From positions 124,001-188,000 of the forward strand of contig JAHCHE010000018.1 of the NCBI GenBank assembly GCA_026129905.1: a stretch of DNA of 64,000 bases. Reading direction: 5' to 3'. Source of the stretch: Bryobacteraceae bacterium (GTDB lineage: Bacteria; Acidobacteriota; Terriglobia; Bryobacterales; Bryobacteraceae). Shown here in pieces: positions 46,161 through 53,672 of this stretch (within the stretch, counting starts at the first letter, position 1; each line of letters starts with the position of its first letter). Both the position numbers and the translations under genes were made by a program. The notes under the pieces were generated by a model. It was not told the DNA's origin. It ran no database searches and saw only the letters and a list, made by a program, of their open reading frames with translations.

Positions 46161-48374
46161 ATGCGGACAACAAACATTCTTGCTGTGACGCTTGCCCTCG
46201 CCGCGATGGCCATCCCGGGAGCGGCCCTGGAGCGCCAGCGCCCATGGTGGCCTCAACCGTACAAGGTAAACCGCGCGGCCGCTTCATTGACGCTCTCTAC
46301 GCCGTACTTCACCATCGAGCACGATCTGAAGAAGGGCGGCGCAATTTCCCGCATCAGCCTGACCCATGGCAAGGCGCAGAACCTGCTTGCGGCCCCGCTG
46401 GCCACCGGGGTCCGGCTGCAGACAGGCGACGTCTCGCCGTCGGACGCGCCGCGCTCGCATGCCCAGAGCTTCAAGAACTACTCCGACCTCCGCGACGGGG
46501 CCCCGGCCGTGAACCACCGCTCGACCGGCGGCGCCGAGGTGATCAGCGTCGAAGCAAAGCTGCTCGCGGACGATGGCGAGGATTCCGGCTTCAAGGTCGC
46601 CACCACCTACAGCTACCGCTGGGGCTATATCCGGATACGGAAGACGATTTCGCCTCCTTCCTCGCCGGCCAGGACGAAAGCCATCACCGTGCTTTCCACC
46701 ACCGTTCACCCGAGCCTGACCGACTACGGATACCGGCCGGCCGTCTCCGAGGAGATGGGCGGCAATCCGCATGAATGGACCAACGGCCAGATTCGGCGCT
46801 GGGGCAAGATGCGCCCGGGCGTGAGCTTCGACCTGCCGTTCCGCACGCGCTACGTTCCACGCTATGTCGTTCTGGCCAATCACGGCGTGGAGGGACTGGA
46901 ATGGTTTACCGGCGACAACCTGGCGCAATGGGACTATCAACTCACCGGGCAGCCCGGCACGGCCGCCGCCAGCATCTCCGCAAGCGCCGACCCGCCGGGC
47001 ATTCGCCTCTCGATCGAGGCCTTGAACCTGGCTTCGTCGTCGGCGATGCCGCGCGGCGGCTATCTCGAACTCGCCAAGCCGTGCGACTTCGACTATTACA
47101 TCGGCTTTCCGGTGCTGCCCGGCCACGCGAACAAACCGTGGCTCCACGATTCCATGCGCGGGGTCCGGAACCAGCAGGGCAAGGAACTGACGGAAGACGA
47201 CATCCGCGCCTGGGCCGAATCCGACATCCGTGAGGTTACCCTCCACAACGACGGCGACGTGTTCCGCGATGGCGTCTTCTGGCGCGACGGGAGCTACCCG
47301 CCCTACCCGCCAAACGTCATGCGCCGGATGGACGAGTTGCTTGCGCTTTCGAGAAAGCACGGGATCCGCGTGGCGCCGTATTTCTCCAATCACGAGCTTC
47401 ACCAGTCGACGGAGGAGTACAAAAAACACGGCGAGGAGTGGGGGCGCAAACCAGACGACCAGGGCAACCTGCGGCCGAACTACTACTACGGCTCGCACAT
47501 GTGCCTGAAATCGGGTTGGCTCGATTTTCACAAATTCTGCGTCGATCGCGTGTTGAAGAACCACAATTTCGACGGCGTGTACTACGACTGGAACATCGCC
47601 ATGTACTGCAACAATCCGCTCCACGTCAGCAAGCCGGAAGCGGCGCCGTGCGGAAAAGGGCTCGCCGCGCTGGCCCAATCGCCGGCCGGCCACTGGGACA
47701 TCGACGAATTGCTCGAGCTGGTGGAATGGACCCGCAAGCGCGTAGGCAAGGAAGGACTCTTCATCGTGCACAACACGCTCGTTCCCATGTTCGCCACGGA
47801 GAACTTCGCGGACCGCGTCGTCGGCATGGAGTTCGGCTACGCCCGCGCTCGCGCCGAAATGCCGAAGGTCGCGGAGTTGCCGCTGGAATGGAGCTTCGCC
47901 GGCGCGCGCTCGCGCGGCGTGATTGTGCGCGGTACGGTGGAGGACGATGCGCCGGAGCGCGTCTTTCGGCTCCACGCGCTTACCGGATTGATGACGCAGT
48001 CGATGCCGTGGAGGGCCAATAAGCACGCCATCGAATTCGTCAAGGCGCTGAAGCCGCTGGGCGACGTCGAACGGTACCGGTTCGAGGACTGGCGCAACCG
48101 GGCGGTGACGCTCGACAGCGGTGACGCTATCTCGGCCGTCTACAGCCGCGAAGGGGAAGCCTACGTGCTGGTGGCGAACTTCAGCGCCGAATCGCAGCAG
48201 GTCCTGTGCGCGCTGCGGGCGTCGCTGCTTCCGTACTCCCTTGCCTCCATCACAAGCGCGGAGCGCATCCAGGACGGGAAGTCAGCGCCTGTAGAGGCGA
48301 GCAAACTCGCCGGCGCCGGCGTGCGGCTCACTCTGCCGCCGGAAAACGTTGTGTTGCTACGCGTGCGGCAGTAA
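46161..48374 (+). CDS. C: exported putative glycosidase, paralogue of A
   Basis: Seen: 737 residues from the ATG at 46161 behind AGGAG at 46151-46155; the longer open frame upstream overlaps B and lacks a signal. Signal peptide MRTTNILAVTLALAAMAIPGA. The layout matches gene A: N-terminal beta region (YFTIEHDLKKGGAISRISLT), barrel with EVTLHNDGDVFRDGVFWRDG, IRVAPYFSNHELHQST, FDGVYYDWNIAMYCNN, HWDIDELLELVEWTRKRV, and TENFADRVVGMEFG, then a C-terminal beta domain. YYDW followed by CNN is shared exactly with A. Last gene of the operon; no clear intrinsic terminator follows. Confidence 0.7.
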   Translation: MRTTNILAVTLALAAMAIPGAALERQRPWWPQPYKVNRAAASLTLSTPYFTIEHDLKKGGAISRISLTHGKAQNLLAAPLATGVRLQTGDVSPSDAPRSHAQSFKNYSDLRDGAPAVNHRSTGGAEVISVEAKLLADDGEDSGFKVATTYSYRWGYIRIRKTISPPSSPARTKAITVLSTTVHPSLTDYGYRPAVSEEMGGNPHEWTNGQIRRWGKMRPGVSFDLPFRTRYVPRYVVLANHGVEGLEWFTGDNLAQWDYQLTGQPGTAAASISASADPPGIRLSIEALNLASSSAMPRGGYLELAKPCDFDYYIGFPVLPGHANKPWLHDSMRGVRNQQGKELTEDDIRAWAESDIREVTLHNDGDVFRDGVFWRDGSYPPYPPNVMRRMDELLALSRKHGIRVAPYFSNHELHQSTEEYKKHGEEWGRKPDDQGNLRPNYYYGSHMCLKSGWLDFHKFCVDRVLKNHNFDGVYYDWNIAMYCNNPLHVSKPEAAPCGKGLAALAQSPAGHWDIDELLELVEWTRKRVGKEGLFIVHNTLVPMFATENFADRVVGMEFGYARARAEMPKVAELPLEWSFAGARSRGVIVRGTVEDDAPERVFRLHALTGLMTQSMPWRANKHAIEFVKALKPLGDVERYRFEDWRNRAVTLDSGDAISAVYSREGEAYVLVANFSAESQQVLCALRASLLPYSLASITSAERIQDGKSAPVEASKLAGAGVRLTLPPENVVLLRVRQ

Positions 48375-48681
48375 CGCGTCCGCGGTCTTTTGGAACCCGG
48401 CGACCGGCATGGGCGGATACTTTTTCGGTATAGACGGGACCCGTGTCGATGCAGCCGCGAATGCGGTTGCAGCCCAGGCACGGGGTGTCCTCTTCGGCTT
48501 TCACGCTGCCGGTCGCGATCGGCTCGGGATGATATGACCTGCATGCTTATCCAAGGTGGGAACCGTGTGCGTTAGCCTGACGTTCAATGGTTAGATGAGA
48601 CCGTATACGAGACTCTAGGCTGGAGGCCTGCTCCGCTGACCGCGTCGCCATGCGAATCGCGGCCGCTGCAGTAACGGGAAC
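48375..48681. other. 307-base intergenic region, no gene supported
   Basis: Between the end of the enzyme operon and rlmH. Short frames exist on both strands but none has a ribosome site together with a recognisable product. A small hairpin, GCAGCCGC with GCGGTTGC (48451-48470, one G-T pair), could contribute to transcript ending. I see no tRNA and no clear promoter for rlmH. Confidence 0.5.
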
Positions 48682-49101
48682 GTGCAAGTCATCCTCTACT
48701 ACGTCGGAAAGGCCCGCGATCCACGTGCCAACGCCATGGCCGCGGAGTTTGTGAAGCGGACCACGCGCTACGCCCGTTGCGCCATGGCCGAGATCGACCC
48801 GCGGCGCGGCGACCCCCGGACCCGGCATCGCGGGGCAATGAAGATCGTGCTCGATCCCGGCGGACAGATGATGGATTCCCGCCAGTTCGTGGAGCTGGTG
48901 AGGGCCGCCGAGGCCGGGGCGCGCGATTTGATTCTTCTCGTCGGCGGCGCGGACGGGCTCCCGCCCGGCTGGCGCGAGAATGCCGACCTGGCCCTCTCGC
49001 TCTCCCCGCTGACCTTGCCGCACGAACTGGCCCGCGTGATACTGGCCGAGCAGATCTACCGCGCCTTCGCCACATTGCGGGGCCACCCTTACCCGCGTTA
49101 A
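48682..49101 (+). CDS. rlmH: 23S rRNA (pseudouridine-1915-N3)-methyltransferase
   Basis: SPOUT-fold methyltransferase that modifies helix 69 of 23S rRNA. Seen: 139 residues from a GTG start, a little shorter than the usual 155. Hallmarks are the SAM-knot region LILLVGGADGLPPGW and LALSLSPLTLPHELARVILAEQIYRA, and the C-terminal GHPYPR (most homologues end with HPYH-like residues). It marks the return to housekeeping genes and is followed 29 bases later by accD. Confidence 0.93.
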   Translation: MQVILYYVGKARDPRANAMAAEFVKRTTRYARCAMAEIDPRRGDPRTRHRGAMKIVLDPGGQMMDSRQFVELVRAAEAGARDLILLVGGADGLPPGWRENADLALSLSPLTLPHELARVILAEQIYRAFATLRGHPYPR

Positions 49102-49130
49102 CGTAGATCGAGGTAGTTTGACCCCTTAGC

Positions 49131-49982
49131 ATGGCTTGGTTTACCCGAGACAAGCCGAGTGTCTCCACACAACGCGGCGGCCGGACGGTGAAGACCGAAG
49201 GCCTTTGGGAAAAGTGCCCGGGCTGCTCGCAGATCCTCTGGCGCAAGACGCTGGAAGAGAACGGCGAAGTCTGCCCGAAGTGCGGCTATCATTTCAAGAT
49301 CGACGCGTTCGCCCGCCTGAAGCTTTTGCTGGACGGCGAATGGGTGGAGCATGACAAAGGCCTGCGCTCCACCGATCCGTTGGAGTTCTTTGACGCGCAG
49401 CCCTACAAGCAGCGGCTGGCGAACATGGAGAGCCGCACCAAGCTGCCGGACGCGGCGGTTTCCGTCACGGGAACTTTGAACCGGCGCAAGGTGAACGTCT
49501 GTGCGCTGGAGTTGAAGTTCATCGGCGGGAGCATGGGCTGCGTCGTCGGCGAGAAAATCACCCGCGCCATCGAGCGCTCGCTGGCGGAGAAAACCCCCCT
49601 GGTAATCGTCTCGGCCTCCGGCGGCGCCCGCATGCAGGAAGGCGCGGTCAGCCTGATGCAGATGGCGAAGATCACGGCCGGGCTGATGCGCCTGGACGAA
49701 GCGGGCATCCCGTTTGTCAGCGTGCTTACCGACCCCACCACCGGTGGCGTCACCGCGAGTTTCGCCATGCTGGGCGACTTGAACATCGCGGAGCCGGGCG
49801 CCCTGATCGGTTTCGCCGGGCCGCGTGTGATCGAGCAGACCATTCGCCAGAAACTGCCTGAAGGTTTTCAGCGGAGCGAGTTTCTGCTGGAACACGGCTT
49901 CCTCGACGCCGTGGTGAAGCGCTCGGAGTTGAAATCGTTCATATCCCGCGCTCTGGATTTCTTCGCGGGGCCGGTGACCTAG
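49131..49982 (+). CDS. accD: Acetyl-CoA carboxylase carboxyltransferase beta subunit
   Basis: Zn-containing half of the carboxyltransferase that makes malonyl-CoA with AccA. Seen: 283 residues, normal length. An N-terminal zinc ribbon has Cys29, Cys32, Cys48 and Cys51 (CPGCSQILW and CPKCGYHF). The crotonase-like core follows with VVGEKITRAIERSL, VSASGGARMQEG, LMQMAKITAGL, LTDPTTGGVTASFAMLGD and GALIGFAGPRVIEQT. It starts a short plus-strand run with the amidohydrolase and ABC-F genes. Confidence 0.97.
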   Translation: MAWFTRDKPSVSTQRGGRTVKTEGLWEKCPGCSQILWRKTLEENGEVCPKCGYHFKIDAFARLKLLLDGEWVEHDKGLRSTDPLEFFDAQPYKQRLANMESRTKLPDAAVSVTGTLNRRKVNVCALELKFIGGSMGCVVGEKITRAIERSLAEKTPLVIVSASGGARMQEGAVSLMQMAKITAGLMRLDEAGIPFVSVLTDPTTGGVTASFAMLGDLNIAEPGALIGFAGPRVIEQTIRQKLPEGFQRSEFLLEHGFLDAVVKRSELKSFISRALDFFAGPVT

Positions 49983-49998
49983 CCGGCGGAGTGTTTAT

Positions 49999-51585
49999 AT
50001 GCGCGCGCTGCTGGCATTGATCATTTCCACTCTTGCTCTGGCCGGGGCGGATTACGACTGGTTGTTCCGCAACGTCCGGGTGGTGGACGGCTCCGGAAAT
50101 CCGTGGTACTACGCCGACGTCGCTGTGAAGGACGGCAAAATCGCGGCGGTCGGCGACCTGGAGAACGCCGAGTCGGACCGTGTCGTCGACGGCGTCGGCC
50201 GCGTGCTCGCCCCCGGTTTCATCGACGTGCACACGCACGTCGAGCGGACCATCAAGCAAGTCCCCGGCGGCGACAACTTCGTATCCGACGGCGTCACGAC
50301 GGTGGTGACGGGCAACTGCGGCGGGTCCGAGACCGACCTCGAGAAATGGTTTAAGGAACTCGAGGAGATCGGACTCGGCTTAAACCTGGCCTCGCTCATC
50401 GGGCACAACTCCGTCCGGGCAAAGGCGATGGGGACCGAGAAGCGCGCTCCCACCCCGGAGGAATTGGCGAGGATGCAGGACCTGGTTCGCGAGGCGATGC
50501 GCGCCGGCGCCGTCGGCTTCTCCACCGGGCTGATCTACGTGCCCGGGACCTATGCCGATACGGACGAGATCGTCGCGCTGGCCAAGGCCGCCGCGAGCTA
50601 CGGCGGCGTCTACGCCACGCACATGCGCGACGAAGGCGAGCAGGTCCAGGAGGCCATTCAGGAGGCGATCCTGATTGGCAAAGCCTCGGACCTGCCGGTG
50701 CAGATTTCCCACTTCAAACTGAGCAGCCGCAACGTCTGGGGCGCGAGCGAAAAATCCATCGCGCTGGTCGAGCAGGCGCGCGAGGAAGGCGTCGACGTCG
50801 TGGTGGACCAGTATCCGTACGACCGCTCCTCCACCACCCTGAACGTGATGCTGCCATCGTGGGCGCTCGAAGGCGGGCGCGACAAACTGCTGCAGCGTTT
50901 GCGCGATCCGGAAGAGCGGGCGAAGATCCTCGCCGGTATGGAAGAAGAGTTGAAGAAACGCGGCCATCCCGATTACAGCTTCGCGATAATGGCGTCGTTT
51001 GAGGCCGACCCGGCGCTGGAAGGAAAGACGATCTCCGAAATTAACCAGGGTCGCGGGCGCGAGAAAACAGTCGCCAACGAAATGCTGACCATTCTGGAGA
51101 TCGTCAACCAGGGACCGGCGTCGATGGTCTACCACAACATGTCGATGGAGGACGTGGAGCGGATTCTGAAATACCCCAACACGGCGGTGGCCAGCGACGG
51201 CGGCGTGATCGTGCCGGGCGAGGGCAAGCCGCACCCGCGCTCGTACGGTACCAACGCCCGGGTGCTTTCGGAGTTCGTCCGGCAACGCAAGAGCCTTTCC
51301 CTCGAAGACGCCATCCGCCGCATGACGTCCCTTCCGGCCCGCACCTTCGGATTCCGCGACCGCGGCTTCCTGCTGGAAGGCTTCGCGGCCGACCTGGTGC
51401 TGTTCGATCCCGACCAAGTGCGCGACCGCGCGACGTTTGACGACCCTCACCGGTATTCCGACGGCTTCGACTTCGTGCTCGTGAATGGCAAGGCGGTTGT
51501 CGAGGACGGCAAACTGGCCGGCCGGCGCGCGGGTCGCGTTCTTCGCCGCCACGCGACCGGACACGAAGCGCTCCCGACCCAATGA
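49999..51585 (+). CDS. Exported D-aminoacylase / N-acyl-D-amino-acid deacylase family amidohydrolase
   Basis: Seen: 528 residues. Signal peptide MRALLALIISTLALAGA, then the amidohydrolase beta-sandwich and a metal-dependent TIM barrel. Metal and family signatures: GFIDVHTHVE (His78, His80), TGNCGGS (Cys107, the bridging Cys of D-aminoacylases), STGLIYVPGTYADTDEI, THMRDEGEQVQEAI, QISHFKLSS, and the C-terminal FAADLVLFDPDQVRD. Known: these enzymes release D-amino acids from N-acyl-D-amino acids; many acidobacterial copies have a signal peptide. Inferred: periplasmic deacylation, perhaps of peptidoglycan or soil-derived D-amino-acid derivatives. Its stop overlaps the ABC-F start by four bases. 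Confidence 0.88.
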   Translation: MRALLALIISTLALAGADYDWLFRNVRVVDGSGNPWYYADVAVKDGKIAAVGDLENAESDRVVDGVGRVLAPGFIDVHTHVERTIKQVPGGDNFVSDGVTTVVTGNCGGSETDLEKWFKELEEIGLGLNLASLIGHNSVRAKAMGTEKRAPTPEELARMQDLVREAMRAGAVGFSTGLIYVPGTYADTDEIVALAKAAASYGGVYATHMRDEGEQVQEAIQEAILIGKASDLPVQISHFKLSSRNVWGASEKSIALVEQAREEGVDVVVDQYPYDRSSTTLNVMLPSWALEGGRDKLLQRLRDPEERAKILAGMEEELKKRGHPDYSFAIMASFEADPALEGKTISEINQGRGREKTVANEMLTILEIVNQGPASMVYHNMSMEDVERILKYPNTAVASDGGVIVPGEGKPHPRSYGTNARVLSEFVRQRKSLSLEDAIRRMTSLPARTFGFRDRGFLLEGFAADLVLFDPDQVRDRATFDDPHRYSDGFDFVLVNGKAVVEDGKLAGRRAGRVLRRHATGHEALPTQ

Positions 51586-53492
51586 TCCAGCTCAGCGGCG
51601 TCGCCAAGCGATTCGGACACAAGCTGCTGTTCGAAGGCGCCGACTGGATGGTCGGGCCTAAGGACCGCGTCGGGCTGGTGGGCGCGAACGGAACCGGCAA
51701 AACCACGATGCTGCTGATGCTGGCCGGGGCCGAAGAGCCGGACGCAGGCGCTATCAGCCGGATGCGGGGCATCGGCGCGGGCTATCTGCCGCAGGAGGGA
51801 TTGCGCCTCTCGGGCCGCACGGTGTTCGGCGAGTGCATGTCCGTGTTCGCCGACCTCCGCGCGATCGAGGAAGAATTGGAAGCCTTGACCCGGAGCATGG
51901 CGGAGCTGGATTCCGCGACGCCCGAATACCGGCAGGTTTCCGAACGCTTCCACGCGCTGGACAGCGAATTCCGCAATCGCGACGGCTACGCGATCGAGGC
52001 CCAGGTAGGCATCGTGATCTCCGGCCTCGGCTTTCCCAAGGAGGACTGGACCCGCCGCACGGAGGAATTTTCCGGCGGCTGGCAGATGCGGATCGCGCTG
52101 GCGAAGCTGCTGCTGGAGAAGCCGAACCTGCTTCTGCTGGACGAGCCGACCAACCACCTCGACCTGGAGGCCCGCAACTGGCTCGAGGACTATCTCTCCA
52201 CCTATCCGCACTCCTACGTGCTGGTGTCGCACGACCGTTACTTTCTCGACGTCACTGTGTCGAAAATCGTGGAAATCTGGAACCGGCGGCTGCATTTTTA
52301 TTCCGGTAATTACGCGAAATACGTCGATCAGCGCAACCAGCGGCGGGCGCAGCTCGAAGCTGCGTACCGCAACCAACAGGAACGGATCGAGCAGCTCGAA
52401 GCCTTCATCAGCCGCTTCCGCTACCAGGCTACCAAGGCGCGGCAGGTGCAGAGCCGCGTCAAGGAACTCGAGAAAATCGACCGTATCGAGATTCCGCCCG
52501 AAGAAAAGGCCATCCACTTTAAGTTTCCCCAGCCGAAACCGAGCGGACGGATCGTCGCGGAATTCGTCAACGTTTCGAAGAGCTTTGGTTCCAACCGCGT
52601 GCTGGCGGACGTCAACTTCCTCATCGAGCGCGGCGACCGCATCGCCCTGGTCGGCGTGAACGGCGCTGGCAAATCGACGCTGATGAAGCTGCTCGCGGGC
52701 GTCGAACCGCTGACAACCGGCGAGTACCGGTTGGGCCACAATGCGACGCCGAATTACTTCGCGCAGGACCAGTACCGCGAACTGGACCCGAACAGCGCGC
52801 TCCTAAACGAGCTATCGGAAGTCGCGCCGAAGTGGACGCTGACGGAGCTGCGCAACCTGCTGGGGTGTTTCCTGTTTTCCGACGATGACGTCTACAAGCG
52901 GATCGGCGTGCTATCGGGCGGGGAGCGCAATCGCTACGCGCTGGCCCGGCTCCTGGTGGCGCCGTCGAATTTCCTCCTGCTCGACGAGCCGACCAACCAC
53001 CTGGATATGCGCGCCAAGGACGTGCTGCTGAACGCGCTGGAGGGCTACACGGGCACGGTGGTGTTCGTCTCGCACGATCGCTACTTCATCGATAAGCTGG
53101 CGATGCGGATCTTCGAGGTGGCCGGCGGCGTGGTAACCGTCTTTCCGGGCAATTACGAAGACTACGTCTGGCGCAAGGAAAACCGGGACGCGCCGGAAAT
53201 CGAGGGGTCGGACGAACCCGCGGCCGAGCCTTCCCCGATCGAGGCCGCGGCGAAGCCGAAACGCCTGAATCCGATCCTGCTGCGCAAGCTTCGGGACCGG
53301 TGCTCGGCGCTGGAGACGGAAATCGCGCGCGCGGAGACCGAAATCGCCCACTACGAGCGCGAACTGGCGGTCTTTCGCAACGCCGACGAAACGAAGCGCC
53401 TGGGCCTTCTGCTGTCGGAACGCCGCCGAGAGCTGGATAGCCTGATGGCCGAGTGGGAAGAAGCCTCCACCGCCCTCGCGGAATCCGAGTAG
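51582..53492 (+). CDS. ABC-F family ATPase
   Basis: Soluble twin-ATPase protein that acts on ribosomes, not a transporter. Seen: 636 residues. First domain: Walker A GANGTGKT (about 34-41), signature FSGGWQMRIALAK (about 163), Walker B LLLLDEPTNHLD with catalytic Glu near 187. An interdomain linker of charged coiled coil follows (about 245-310, QRNQRRAQLEAAYRNQQERI), the P-site tRNA interaction motif. Second domain: GVNGAGKST (about 357), LSGGERNRYAL (about 442), LLLDEPTNHLD (about 465). A C-terminal coiled coil (about 560-630) as in Uup/YfmR-type proteins. It is translationally coupled to the amidohydrolase gene. Which ABC-F subgroup it belongs to cannot be decided by eye. Confidence 0.93.
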   Translation: MIQLSGVAKRFGHKLLFEGADWMVGPKDRVGLVGANGTGKTTMLLMLAGAEEPDAGAISRMRGIGAGYLPQEGLRLSGRTVFGECMSVFADLRAIEEELEALTRSMAELDSATPEYRQVSERFHALDSEFRNRDGYAIEAQVGIVISGLGFPKEDWTRRTEEFSGGWQMRIALAKLLLEKPNLLLLDEPTNHLDLEARNWLEDYLSTYPHSYVLVSHDRYFLDVTVSKIVEIWNRRLHFYSGNYAKYVDQRNQRRAQLEAAYRNQQERIEQLEAFISRFRYQATKARQVQSRVKELEKIDRIEIPPEEKAIHFKFPQPKPSGRIVAEFVNVSKSFGSNRVLADVNFLIERGDRIALVGVNGAGKSTLMKLLAGVEPLTTGEYRLGHNATPNYFAQDQYRELDPNSALLNELSEVAPKWTLTELRNLLGCFLFSDDDVYKRIGVLSGGERNRYALARLLVAPSNFLLLDEPTNHLDMRAKDVLLNALEGYTGTVVFVSHDRYFIDKLAMRIFEVAGGVVTVFPGNYEDYVWRKENRDAPEIEGSDEPAAEPSPIEAAAKPKRLNPILLRKLRDRCSALETEIARAETEIAHYERELAVFRNADETKRLGLLLSERRRELDSLMAEWEEASTALAESE

Positions 53493-53505
53493 CGCACTAT
53501 TGTGA

Positions 53506-53652
53506 ACCACATCGAAAAAAATCATTGAAGATTTGAAGCCGCTCCCGCCCGACAAGCTGGAGTTGGCCGCCACCTGGTTGGCGCGAAGGAGCGGCGCGCA
53601 CGCTATCTTGGCGCAGAACGCCCTGTCCGCCGGGGCGCCTGAACCGGCGTGA
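53506..53652 (+). pseudogene. Possible remnant of a short antitoxin-like gene
   Basis: The frame reads KKIIEDLKPLPPDKLELAAT and ends at the TGA at 53650-53652. The EDLKPLPPDKLELAATWL pattern recalls the N-terminus of small DUF2281-type or antitoxin-like proteins. An in-frame stop lies just upstream (53503) and no ATG or GTG start precedes the block, so it is probably broken. Low confidence; a chance frame is possible. Confidence 0.25.
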
Positions 53653-53672
53653 GCCGGACACGATTGCCGCCC

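Noticed and set aside
16889-48374. Horizontal-transfer island with mobile-element borders
   Set aside because: No transposase, integrase, tRNA target or flanking direct repeats were seen; base composition is like that of the housekeeping genes.
48375-48681. tRNA or small RNA gene between the enzyme operon and rlmH
   Set aside because: No cloverleaf, no T-loop sequence and no promoter-terminator pair could be found.
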